A stretch of DNA of 64,000 bases from Mytilus edulis (taxonomy: Eukaryota; Mollusca; Bivalvia; Mytilida; Mytilidae). The translations under genes were made by a program, and so were the position numbers. Location of the stretch: the NCBI RefSeq assembly GCF_963676685.1, contig NC_092349.1, positions 60,959,881 through 61,023,880 of the forward strand. The letters are read 5' to 3'. Of this stretch, positions 46,546 to 58,308 are shown piece by piece. Below the pieces are notes generated by a model. The model was not told where the DNA came from, searched no databases, and was given only the letters and a program-made list of their open reading frames with translations. Position 1 is the stretch's first letter. Each line of letters opens with the position of its first letter.

Positions 46546-47146
46546 GAGAGTTCCCAAATTGCACCTATTTTGACGGTTTTATAACCAACGTTTGTATATG
46601 CTTCAAACAAAAGTTTTCATTATGCGTTTATTTTGTAGATGTATCATTATTTACTATATGGTTTCACCAATTTAATTATGAATCCATATGGAATCATAGA
46701 AAAATTATTCTGAACTCACCTACAAACCGTCAATGATTCTGTAATGAGGAGTACCTAAATTGCATCCATGCTTGAATTCGCATCGTTAAATGTCGAATGA
46801 CAGAGCTTTTGTTTAATTTTTCAAATGTTTTGAACAATTGGATATTAGTCCATGCTTACTCTTTATTTTTTAAGAAATTGATACTTGTAACATATTGTAT
46901 TAGCATATTTTAAAAAGATGACGTTTTGATTACGTCGAATAGCGACGTTTCCTTACATTGTGCTTTTTCAGTAACCACTCCATCTGTTGATAAATACTGT
47001 GCACGTTTTGTGTATATCTAAGTATTTTTACTCCTGTTGAAAGACGTGCATAGTATCATCATAAAAATACACATTGTTTAGTCTCTAGGAAGTCTAGTAA
47101 GAATTGTGCTGCTATTTTTGCAAAGAAGGTGCAATTTGGGTACTCG
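46546..47146. mobile_element. Probable MITE with CCCAAATTGCACC ends
   Basis: 46546 onward (GAGAGTTCCCAAATTGCACC) and 47129-47146 (GGTGCAATTTGGGTACTC) are inverted copies with a few mismatches. Another partial copy of the motif lies at 46747. No transposase. Confidence 0.45.
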
Positions 47147-47622
47147 GTGCAATTCTGGTACCGTTACGTTACGTATAAGGTACATATCTTTTCTGCTTCT
47201 CTCGACTAACAGAGAAAATTCGTATTTTTTTATTTTTTTTTTTGATCGATACATGTTATTTGAACTTTATACTATATGAACTTGTCGCTGTTTTATTTGA
47301 AGAAAGAAACTACAGAATGCACTTTAGTAATGATACGAAGCAATCTGTAGTGACAAGCCTATCGTTATTTCCTAGAATAGTGTCTGTAGGGAAAGGGCGG
47401 GAGAACTTAACCGTTTCGCGTAAGTGGCGAGCAGTTGAGACATTGAATACTTCATCTTTTAAATATATTTTGAAAAACAAATATACCTGAACAGTCATAT
47501 ATGTTTTGCCAAACTTACATATAGTTATAATGCTAATAATATTTCATGGATTTATAATAAAGGGAGTTGGGACAAAAGGGACTTTATTTGGCCTAAATAT
47601 CAGTGCAAACGGAAAGGTTATC

Positions 47623-49313
47623 AAACATATGCTTAAATAAATCTTAACTTTACTATGAAACAAGGAGTTCATGACAGACACATTTTCTTATTAAATGGAA
47701 TACCATGACTACCAACCATGACGATATTCGTATATTTTGTACAAATTTCTTTATTTTCTTTTTTTTTACATTAACGTTTTGAAACAAATTATATCGCTGA
47801 AGTTTTGCAATCCCAAGAACCAAATTTACATTTAGTAAGATGTTATCAATACTTTCAATAAAGCTTCTTATAAATTATTTAATTATTTCTTGACTGCACA
47901 CTATGTTTCTATAATCGAAATAAAGGTGAAAAGTTGCATTTATTCTGCAGTTTTCTCCGTTTTCATGAAAGCGATGAATATTGCGACGTCACCGCATCAA
48001 AAATCTCAAGTAATTGATTTGTATTTTTTGTTTTATAGCTGTTTCCAAATGATTATGGCAAATGTGAAATAGTTCCCAAAAACTTGGTTTTCGTGTGTAA
48101 AAACTGATTGTGATAGCACTGGTTCAAAAGTATGTGTTATTGCATTTAGACAACCTGTCATGAGAAGAAGTGTATTTTTAATAAGAAAAAAACAACCTGA
48201 GTATTAACATTACAGAAGGAATAAACTTGTAAAACATATTTATTAAAAGGGGACATATTGCATAGAAAGACAAAAGATTGGTTTCATTAATGTTTTTTGC
48301 ATTGGTGTTGTCTTCAACTTAAAAGTTGAAATGTTCCTTTAGTATCTTACGCGTCTCTTTTGCATAACCCTGAGTTAAAGGTATTTGTATCTGCAATCAG
48401 ATACCTCTACATGAACAGTAATGAGTGTTGAAGATAAATGAGTATTAATGTGACAGAAGGTGTAAACATTGAGTATTTACCTGAAAGTTCTTGTACTCCC
48501 ATTAAATGTAGAAGCTGTGATTGAGGTTCATTTTCATTATTTTTCCCTACAAAATTATAAAGGAAAGATAGCTTACAAACTTTTATATTACTCTACATTA
48601 TTAACGACAATTACATTTTTAAAAGTTGTTAACAATGATTGTTTCTACAACCATTTACATTAGTTTTATTAGTGCTTTTGATTCTACTATGATGTTTTTA
48701 TTCGATTGGTGCATGTTGTCAATGTATTCATCTTCGAAAATAGGAGACAATAATCAAATTATACTGAACGTCTCAAAAACGTGGTGTAGTTCGATTACAG
48801 AATAGACAAAAGAAGAGATGACATTTTTATAAATTAAAAACATAACTTAAAGATACTCAATATCTTTTGGTAAATGTTTTCGGTCGTAAAGGACAAATAG
48901 TTGCTGATTGTTAGATGAGTTTGGGTTCTGGTGGAGTGCTCTCTCATTGACAATTATACCACCTTATTTGTTTAAGATACATTGTATTAAGATGGAATGT
49001 TATCTATAAGGTCAATTCTGCAAATTGAAAGTATACTTAGGGTCCCTTATGGTACAAACAATTGAATTATATTCAAATCAAGTGATCAGCGCCTCATGGG
49101 AGAAATTATACTGTTTTATGTTTTCTATACACGACAGATTATCAAAAAACATGTATTATTTTCACCACATGTATTATTTGCACCTAAAAATGCCCATACA
49201 CATATTTGATAATTATATAACCTGTAGAAAAAAACTATATACGTCGGAGTCATAAGTCTGTGATATGGAATAGTAATTTTTAGAAATACTAAGGCTTTTC
49301 TACCTCAGGCATA
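47623..49313. repeat. Tandem duplication, unit 1
   Basis: A 1.69-kb unit: X part 47623-49043 and Y part 49044-49313. It is repeated as 49330-50749 (X') and 52825-53098 (Y'), about 99% alike. The small open frames inside both copies are identical but show no family, so I take them as non-coding. Confidence 0.85.
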
Positions 49314-49329
49314 GTTCTTTTTATCTTAT

Positions 49330-52300
49330 AAACATATGCTTAAATAAATCTTAACTTTACTATGAAACAAGGAGTTCATGACAGACACATTTTCTTATTA
49401 AATGGAATACCATGACTACCAACCATGACGATATTCGTATATTTTGTACAAATTTCTTTATTTTCTTTTTTTTACATTAACGTTTTGAAACAAATTATAT
49501 CGCTGAAGTTTTGCAATCCCAAGAACCAAATTTACATTTAGTAAGATGTTATCAATACTTTCAATAAAGCTTCTTATAAATTATTTAATTATTTCTTGAC
49601 TGCACACTATGTTTCTATAATCGAAATAAAGGTGAAAAGTTGCATTTATTCTGCAGTTTTCTCCGTTTTCATGAAAGCGATGAATATTGCGACGTCACCG
49701 CATCAAAAATCTAAAGTAATTGATTTGTATTTCTTTGATTATAGCTGTTTCCAAATGATTATGGCAAATGTGAAATAGTTCCCAAAAACTTGGTTTTCGT
49801 GTGTAAAAACTGATTGTGATAGCACTGGTTCAAAAGTATGTGTTATTGCATTTAGACAACCTGTCATGAGAAGAAGTGTATTTTTAATAAGAAAAAAACA
49901 ACCTGAGTATTAACATTACAGAAGGAATAAACTTGTAAAACATATTTATTAAAAGGGGACATATTGCATAGAAAGACAAAAGATTGGTTTCATTAATGTT
50001 TTTTGCATTGGTGTTGTCTTCAACTTAAAAGTTGAAATGTTCCTTTAGTATCTTACGCGTCTCTTTTGCATAACCCTGAGTTAAAGGTATTTGTATCTGC
50101 AATCAGATACCTCTACATGAACAGTAATGAGTGTTGAAGATAAATGAGTATTAATGTGACAGAAGGTGTAAACATTGAGTATTTACCTGAAAGTTCTTGT
50201 ACTCCCATTAAATGTAGAAGCTGTGATTGAGGTTCATTTTCATTATTTTTCCCTACAAAATTATAAAGGAAAGATAGCTTACAAACTTTTATATTACTCT
50301 ACATTATTAACGACAATTACATTTTTAAAAGTTGTTAACAATGATTGTTTCTACAACCATTTACATTAGTTTTATTAGTGCTTTTGATTCTACTATGATG
50401 TTTTTATTCGATTGGTGCATGTTGTCAATGTATTCATCTTCGAAAATAGGAGACAATAATCAAATTATACTGAACGTCTCAAAAACGTGGTGTAGTTCGA
50501 TTACAGAATAGACAAAAGAAGAGATGACATTTTTATAAATTAAAAACATAACTTAAAGATACTCAATATCTTTTGGTAAATGTTTTCGGTCGTAAAGGAC
50601 AAATAGTTGCTGATTGTTAGATGAGTTTGGGTTCTGGTGGAGTGCTCTCTCATTGACAATTATACCACCTTATTTGTTTAAGATACATTGTATTAAGATG
50701 GAATGTTATCTATAAGGTCAATTCTGCAAATTGAAAGTATACTTAGGGTGCTATAAACAGTTTCGTACTAAAAACTAGGGGTATTTCCCCAGTGAGATTT
50801 ACATACTGATGGAATTCCCTGCTATTTATATACCACTAAATGAAAAAGTTGATTGTTTTTTATGTTCAATGTGAAAAACATATATTGAAGTTCAATTAAA
50901 ATGCCACTTTTGTCAAGATTTAAAAAAAAAAAAATGTTTTTGTGACTTCCTACTATATGGGAGGCAACTCCATAAACAGCTGATTTTCACCTGTTGCAAA
51001 AAGCACTTTGATTTGTCAGGTAAGATAGCTCCTTTCGGAGCAGGCGAACGTAGGCTGAAACTACATTTTCTTAAATCAGCCGGATAAGCTCTTCGAAATA
51101 CATATTATAAGAAATCTCAAATATATGCACAGGTTACTGATCCGTGTGTCCAAAGGTGGTCTGTTTTTAAGTTTTTTTAGGGGGAAAATGCCTAATTTCC
51201 AGCTGATAACTTGTACCAATTTGCATGTTTAAACAAGAGATGTTGGATTTTTTTTATTTAATCAGAAAGTTCATAGAATTATCTTTCCATTGATGTATAG
51301 ATATCTATATAACTATGAATATCTGACTTCTGCATGATGGGTCCACTATTACATGCCCTGTTACAGAATGACGTCACGTAAAAAACTGTTGATTGCACCC
51401 TTAAGGGACAAATACAAAATATTAGTGATGTTTTAGCATAGACATGTGTTTGCGAATGGAGTAAAATAATTCTGAAAAATATTGTACGGCATGTATACAT
51501 TAATTTAAAAGCATCAGTTTGGTATATTTAATGCAAATATTACAGATTTGTACATAGCAACCAGATATAAGAAAACCAGACTCTGTGCGAATATTGAAGT
51601 TTTTTAATTTTTTGCGACGTCATGATATTTTTATTCAATCCCTCATATATTTGGAACCAAATGTTGCATATGAAAAGTGTAGATTTTTTCTACTTTGACC
51701 TTTACTCCTGATCAGTGTTACATAAAGTTTTATTCATTATAATATATATTTGGTACTTTTTATAGTCAAAAAGGTACACATGCCATTCCTAAGAAAAACA
51801 CTATTTCAATATTTTCTCAACTCAGCTATAACTTAGTTCATATAGTACTAGGAACAAAATCTATTTCAAGTAACTTTATTCATGCCTATTTCATAGTTTT
51901 TATTCTATTTATTTAAAAGAAACCCTATTTTATGATTTATTTTCTTTGTAAAACTGATGAAAATGTGATACAGGAAATGTTTGGGATTTGCCAGTTAAAC
52001 TGTTTGCCACTGGCCAATATGCCTCTACCGCGCGACATAAAAAAAGAGCTGTAGTTTCACTATTTGTGGTCACAATCCTTAAAGTAAGACATCATTTTAA
52101 TCGGTATAGTGTACAGATTCAGAAAAGCTGAGAATTTTTTATATATCGCATACAAGGTTTTGCTTAAGGGTGCTATAAACAGTTTCGTACTAAAAACTAG
52201 GGGTATTTCCCCAGTGAGATTTACATACTGATGGAATTCCCTGCTATTTATATACCACTAAATGAAAAAGTTGATTGTTTTTTATGTTCAATGTGAAAAA

Positions 52301-53098
52301 CATATATTGAAGTTCAATTAAAATGCCACTTTTGTCAAGATTTAAAAAAAAAAAATGTTTTTGTGACTTCTTACTATATGGGAGGCAACTCCATAAACAG
52401 CTGATTTTCACCTGTTGCAAAAAGCACTTTGATTTGTCAGGTAAGATAGCTCCTTTCGGAGCAGGCGAACGTAGGCTGAAACTACATTTTCTTAAATCAG
52501 CCGGATAAGCTCTTCGAAATACATATTATAAGAAATCTCAAATATATGCACAGGTTACTGATCCGTGTGTCCAAAGGTGGTCTGTTTTTAAGTTTTTTTA
52601 GGGGGAAAATGCCTAATTTCCAGCTGATAACTTGTACCAATTTGCATGTTTAAACAAGAGATGTTGGATTTTTTTTATTTAATCAGAAAGTTCATAGAAT
52701 TATCTTTCCATTGATGTATAGATATCTATATAACTATGAATATCTGACTTCTGCATGATGGGTCCACTATTACATGCCCTGTTACAGAATGACGTCACGT
52801 AAAAAACTGTTGATTGCACCCTTAGGGTCCCTTATGGTACAAACAATTGAATTATATTCAAATCAAGTGATCAGCGCCTCATGGGAGAAATTATACTGTT
52901 TTATGTTTTCTATACACGACAGATTATCAAAAAACATGTATTATTTTCACAACATGTATTATTTGCACCTAAAAATGCCCATACACATATTTGATAATTA
53001 TATAACCTGTAGAAAAAACTATATACGTCGGAGTCATAAGTCTGTGATATGGAATAGTAATTTTTAGAAATACTAAGGCTTTTCTACCTCAGGCATAG
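49330..53098. repeat. Tandem duplication, unit 2, split by an insertion
   Basis: Second copy of the 1.69-kb unit, interrupted after 50745 by a 2076-bp insertion (50746-52821). Unit 1 preserves the empty site. Confidence 0.85.
50746..52821. mobile_element. Composite insertion with GGGTGC ends and TTA target duplication
   Basis: Two direct copies of a 655-bp MITE-like element (50746-51400 and 52168-52821) flank a 767-bp spacer. Each copy starts GGGTGCTATAAACAG and ends CTGTTGATTGCACCC (15-bp inverted ends with two mismatches). The outer boundaries are flanked by TTA on both sides, while the empty site at 49035-49045 has one TTA. A 3-bp TTA duplication is typical of PIF/Harbinger transposition, so the MITE is probably mobilised by such a transposase (inference). 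No transposase is encoded. Confidence 0.75.
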
Positions 53099-53130
53099 AT
53101 TACCTAAGCTGTATTTGGCAACACTTTTAT

Positions 53131-53714
53131 AAAGGAGTAGGTCCAGTAAGACCCCTTTTTGGCCCCAAAATATAGCAGTTTTACAAAATTGTTAAAATGT
53201 AAACTTTTAGTCATTTATTGGATAATAGAAAGGTTCTGCTACATACATATGGGCACTTTTTGCCACTACAATGCACATATATTGAGAACTAGCACCATTA
53301 ATTCATGCTAAATTACTGAAATCTTCACAATTCCAGCATTTTAGTTAAATTTTAGACGGTTTCCGTGTAAAACGAAAGTGGCCGCATTCGTGTTCATCCA
53401 AAATATTGAAATGGAAGTTGTATTTAATGATAATACATAACATATATAAAGATTGAGGATGAACACGGATGCGGCCATTTTCGTTTTTGACAAAAACCAT
53501 CTGAAAAGTGACATTTTTTCGCATATTTGGTAGATTTCTCATATTTGAGCCAGAATCGGGTCGTTTTTTATGACTAAATAAGTTAAAATCTTTCACATAA
53601 ATTAATTGCATCATATGAAATAGACACTTAAGTGTTTAAAAAGTGGTCAAAATCTGTCGTCAGATGAAACTGAAATATGAGGCCAAAATCGGTCCTTACC
53701 GGACCTACTCCTTT
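53131..53714. mobile_element. MITE with GGAGTAGGTCC ends
   Basis: Left end AAAGGAGTAGGTCCAGTAAG and right end CGGACCTACTCCTTT are inverted copies, with further pairing (GGCCCCAAAA and GAGGCCAAAATCGG). A TTTATA-like sequence lies on both sides. About 580 bp, with an internal inverted GTGTTCATCC pair. The minus-strand open frame in it is not recognisable. Confidence 0.65.
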
Positions 53715-53749
53715 TTATAAATTATTCTAAATTATAGGGATTATCTGGT

Positions 53750-53920
53750 AACTAACAGAAAACCCATGCCGTTTTTGGCACAACCTTTTTGATCTTTTGG
53801 TCCTCGATGCTGTTCAACTTTGTACTCGTTTCGGCTTTCAAACTTTTGTATCTGGGCGTCACACGTAGGTCTTGTGTGGACAAAATACACTTCTAGCGTA
53901 TTAAAATTTTATACTTGTTG
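53750..53920 (+). repeat. Strongly diverged hammerhead repeat copy
   Basis: Matches the 5' part of the dispersed repeat (GGCACAACCTTTTTGAT..., TTCAACTTTGTACT) and then a wrecked hammerhead (GGGCGTCACACGTAGGTC). Confidence 0.55.
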
Positions 53921-54439
53921 CCTTTTGTTGACTGTTGTTCGTGTGATTCTTTGTCAATTGTGTTCTCCAATTTATTTATATTGTAGTCCTGTGTTGTCAT
54001 TTTGATGTTATATTTCACATGGCCATAAAAGTGCGAGGTTTGGCATGCCACAAAACCAGGTTCAACCCACCATTTTTTCCTTTAAAAATGCCCTGTACCA
54101 AGTCAGGAATATGGCCATTGTTATATTATAGTTCGTTTCTGTGTGTATTACATTATAACGTTGTGTCGTTTGTTTTCTCTTATTTTTGAGTGTAAATTCA
54201 CATTGCGATAAGACGTGTCACGGTACTTGTCTATCCCAAATTCATGTATTTGGTTTTGATGTTATATATATACATGTTATATTTGTTATTCTCGTGGAAT
54301 TTTGTCTATGTGTGTTACATTTTAGTGTTATGTCGCTGTTCTCCTCTTATATTTAATGCTTTTCCCTCGGTTTTAGTTTGTTACCCCGATTTTGTTATTT
54401 GTCCATGGATTTATGAGTTTTGAACAGCGGTATACTACT

Positions 54440-54610
54440 GTTGCCTTTATTTAGGAATTTTGGATCTCAATGCTCTTCAACTTCGTACTTTATTTGGCTT
54501 TTTTCAACTTTTTGGGATTCGACCGTCACTGATGAGTCTTTAATGACGAAACGCGCGTCTGGCATATATATAGAATTTAGTCCTGGAATCTATGATGAGT
54601 TTATTCAGAG
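54440..54610 (+). repeat. Dispersed hammerhead repeat, copy with intact core
   Basis: A plus-strand copy of the repeat family, truncated 5'. Confidence 0.7.
54523..54565 (+). ncRNA. Hammerhead ribozyme, solitary copy with intact core
   Basis: Core CUGAUGA and GAAA, stem II GUC/GAC with a six-base loop, CG-CG stem III and GUC cleavage triplet are all present. Stem I keeps four pairs (GUCA with UGGC); the fifth is a C-A mismatch. It may cleave weakly. Confidence 0.65.
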
Positions 54611-55260
54611 ATATTTTCTACTCTGTAATGTCACACTTGAGTGTTTGTGGCTACGACGATTGCGACACAGATTCAGTAACGTTATTGAAATTCATGATGG
54701 CGTTTGTTAACTTTCGAAGGAATATTTTCAAATTATTCTCTTGGAACCATTGGGTTAAAAACCAGTGAGTTGTGATACAAAACGCAATGATGTATTATAT
54801 GAAATGTCTTCGATTGATGGCACTGAAATCATCTGTTTTCTAGTAGAGGTTTGTTCTCAATCATCCCTCATTATACATTGTCATATATATATATAAATAA
54901 AACATAGCTGAAAGGGTGAGAGAGCAGATTGTTTCCACGAGAAAACATTGTCAACTCTGGCGAAGCTTCGGTTGACAATGTGTTTTTTTTCGAGGAGTTC
55001 CATGATAATGTGTTATTTAATGTATTTTTTTTTTACAGTTAATTTTATATTTTAAGTTTTTAACTTTGTACATTAATATGTTACAGATATAACAAAAATC
55101 AACAGAAGCGAAGCAAATTGATTATTTTCATAATTTGACAGTCTATGAAAAAGAAGTGAGCCAAAACGTTATAGGGTTAATTGTCTCCCTCGTATTAGCC
55201 AATCAAAATCTGGCATTTTAACCTGAAGTATAATAATGTCAATTAAGATATGAAATAGAC

Positions 55261-55679
55261 ACAAAAGAAGGTCCGATAAAGGCTAATTTCGGTATAAATT
55301 TGGAGAACATCTGATAAAATACTGTAACACTTCAGGTTCTACTATAGTCAATTGAATTTGTAAAAGATTTGACATGATTTGGAAAAAATTTCAAATCCAA
55401 GCTTTTTTAGGAAAAATCTGTTTAAATATTAAGACTTAACACAAGTGTGGCCACTTTATAAAAAAACGTCGAAAATTGTGAAGATTTTAGTAATCGTGTA
55501 TGAGTAAATGATACTAGTACCTGATGCATGTGCATTGCATTGTCAAAAAGCGCCAGCCACTTTTTATGAAACAGAAGTATCCTACTTTCCAATAAATAGC
55601 TGAATTTTCATTTTTAATTTATTTCAAAATGCTATATTTAAGGTTTTCTTTCCGGACCGACTCTTTTGTAATATTTCCA
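55261..55679. mobile_element. MITE, diverged relative of 53131-53714
   Basis: Ends ACAAAAGAAGGTCCGATAAA and CCGGACCGACTCTTTTGT are imperfect inverted copies. The interior contains words shared with the 53-kb element. Confidence 0.5.
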
Positions 55680-55991
55680 TTACCACTGATAACCTAAAGT
55701 AGACGAAACACTTTTCTTTCTGGTGTACAAAATTATAAGTGTTGAGTTTTAAATAATTTGTTATAAAAGAATAATAAGTCAGGTGGTCATAACGAGACGT
55801 CATTAAAAAAATTAAAAAGTGTGGTATTAAAAAAAAGTCGATCGCCGTTTATATGAACAATATTCGAATGCTTGATAATAAAATTGAGAATGGAAATGAG
55901 AAATGCTTTAAAGAGACAACAACCCCACAAAAGAGCAAACAAAAGCCGAATACATGTATGTACCAGTGTCAGGAATATGCTTATATCATAC
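55680..55991. other. Intron, 3' of the membrane exon
   Basis: Worn hammerhead-repeat trace at about 55685-55735 (AGTAGACGAAACAC...CTGGTGTACAAAATTATAA). Otherwise nothing. Confidence 0.4.
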
Positions 55992-56093
55992 TTTTTGAGA
56001 TTTCAAATGATCTGCAGCAAACTTTGACTATTACAGCAACGACACAAGGCATAGAAAAGGCAACGCCTATTCCAATCCATTTCATGATGTCAC
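55992..56093 (-). CDS. Gene 2, transmembrane exon
   Basis: Acceptor TTATTTCAG, donor AAAAA|GTATGA; 102 nt, phase 1-1, open. It encodes GDIMK, then a hydrophobic stretch WIGIGVAFSMPCVVAVIV of about 18 residues, then KVCCRSFEISK. This is a good single-pass helix with a cluster of basic residues on the C-terminal side, so the STAND and ankyrin parts should be cytosolic (positive-inside rule). The Cys pair next to the helix could be acylated. It joins the linker exon at 45523 in frame. The plus-strand open frame over the same DNA has no family. Confidence 0.65.
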
Positions 56094-57875
56094 CTGAAAT
56101 AATAAACATCTAGACGATTATGTGACTGATAAATAGGAAATCGATATATATATAAACTCTTCTACCAAACAAGAAATATGTCACAATAGAATACTGATAT
56201 CACCATGATCACTGACTAACGCGAGTGTTTCAGTTAATTTCCTTTACATTCTCTTATTTTTGTATAGACTTAAACATATGATTTTTGTGTGAGTGTTTAT
56301 CATATACGTATACCATGTATTTTGAATAAATATTGAATAGGAGCACTGAAAATCATAGTTGATGTTTGATTAAAACTCGTTGTGCTGAGTCTTTTTTCGT
56401 GTTGTGTTTTGTTTACTGTTGTTTGCCATTTGATTAGTGGATTTTTAGTTTCTGCCGTCGTTTGTTGTTGATGAATACTAGTTGTTGTTATCTTTATTGC
56501 AACAACTTTGTTATCTTTATTGCAACAACTCTACCAAAATGTATAATCACCTCTAAAACAATTTGAGCAAAGTTTGTTGAAAGAATAAATGAAATGATTC
56601 AAAACCAATTATATTGGTGACCTTCTGCTGTCTGTTCTATGGTCGGGGTAACGTTGTTGTCTCTTTGACACATTCCCTATTTCCATTCTCAATTTTAATT
56701 CTATATGATAAGTCCTATTAACTTTATTCAGTCGTAATCTTGTTTATCTAAGTCTTAAAAGTTTATTCCATTTCTCATTTGCATCATTAACGTTCGGGTC
56801 AAAACAGTTAGTACAAACTGGTCAAATACGCAGTAAGACAGTATATTTGTTTGTTTTTTTGTAAATTCTGAAAAATTGTGCTAAATACGGCAAAATAAAT
56901 GCATGTCTCGATTCTTTTTTTATTTCATGTCATGAAATTTTCTCATTTGTGTCACCTTTATTTGTATTTTTAATCAATCAATGTATGATATGCCGGAAAA
57001 CTTAAATTTACATAAACATGTCTTTTATAGTGAATATACTTTTAAGTGATTAAAAATGCATGCATAACAAAAAATGATTAATCGGTGCATCAATGTTCAT
57101 TTTAATTGAATCATTATATGTTTCCCATTTTACATATTTTAATATGGTAATGAGACGTATATTCAGCATAGATCAACTTTCTGTATATTTTGACATATTC
57201 TTTTCACTGTAAGAGAACTATCGAGAATGATATCGACGTTGATGAATGTAGGTTTGTATGTATACTGCGATAGTATCATTTTTTTTTCAAGCAGATGTCT
57301 AATATTTGTAAAAGTCATTTTGTGTTAAAACAAACACAATACAAACTTTTTAAAAATCGGGAAAAGCAAGAAAATGTAATTATGGTAAATAAAATAACAT
57401 TCTGTATGAAAGATGAAATATTAACGGTAGAATGCAAACACTGTAATAATAATCTTCGCTTTATTCAAACTGACAGATGATTAGAAAACATATAGGAACA
57501 CTTCGTCTATACATAGATTTATTCTGATCTACTTTTACTTTAATTTTCATTATTTGATAAAATCAAAGCAAGTACTGTTTTTAAAAGGAGAATATTTTTA
57601 AAAACGGATAAGAATGTGTACACTTCTGTACCGTAGACAGTTATTTTGTTACTAGAGTCTGGAATGATATTCGTCAAAATGTCAACAATTTTTTTCTGCA
57701 AACATGTATGTTTTTAAAAAGGTAGATCAAAGAAAAGATAATTTTGAGATCAAAATTAGGATTTTTACCAACAACAAACTAAGACAAAAAGCACACCACA
57801 TCAAAACATATTACTTAACATTTCAAGAATATATCAATCGCCCCATAATATGACACAAAATGCGATATAAATTAC
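56094..57875. other. Intron; no further exon recognised
   Basis: AT-rich. A plus-strand open frame at 57295-57480 contains CKHCNNN but has no family resemblance or splice context. A trace of the hammerhead repeat (AAAATTGTGCTAAATACGGC) lies near 56870. Confidence 0.4.
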
Positions 57876-57926
57876 CTGGATTTACTATATTAAGACTTGA
57901 ATCTGTTTGGTTGTTATGTTTGCCAT
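57876..57926 (-). CDS. Gene 2, 51-nt juxtamembrane exon
   Basis: Acceptor CTATAG, donor CCAG|GTAATT; 51 nt, phase 1-1, open: GKHNNQTDSSLNIVNP. It joins the membrane exon as G|GT (Gly). Polar and neutral, with one N-Q-T glycosylation sequon, which suits a position just outside the membrane. It resembles the gene 1 exon at 4665 in layout (starts AT, ends G). Confidence 0.55.
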
Positions 57927-58196
57927 CTATAAATATATATTCAGCTCTGGTTAACATAAACAACAATAATTAATAATTCACTGAAATTAGATGACAATAT
58001 CAGAAATATATCTATAAACGTTTAAATACAAGGTCTAAATGATTGTTTCAATTCCATGATTTAGGTTGCATACGTTTCAAAGAGGTTTGAGTACTTATAC
58101 AATCAAATTATCTCTGCTAAGGGTCCATGTAATATTTATCAGGCATGTGAGACCGCTTCTTATCTTGGTAAGGACAGAAAAGGGTATTTCCCATAC

Positions 58197-58308
58197 TGAT
58201 TTGGGCTGTAAAACTCAATGTCGTATACCATTTATACAGAGAAGGTATTTGTCTTTTAACCTTATCTGAATTAATCTGGTAGGATGTCTTTACTAATGGC
58301 TCTTTTTT
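58197..58308 (-). CDS. Possible further upstream exon of gene 2
   Basis: Acceptor TTCTTACTACAG, donor ATCA|GTATGG. The frame is open (KKEPLVKTSYQINSDKVKRQ, IPSLYKWYTTLSFTAQI) and ends in phase 1, which fits the next exon. It starts in phase 0, unlike all the others. The composition looks like an extracellular beta-rich domain. The open frame also runs past the donor to a stop, so the exon edges are uncertain. Confidence 0.3.

Noticed and set aside
47242-47498. Overlapping open frames on both strands with normal-looking composition
   Set aside because: Neither has a recognisable family or convincing splice sites; possibly a retroposed fragment, but not supportable.
47890-50369. Pairs of identical 60- and 64-codon open frames in the tandem duplication
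   Set aside because: Identity follows from the recent duplication; no family resemblance, splice context or start signal.
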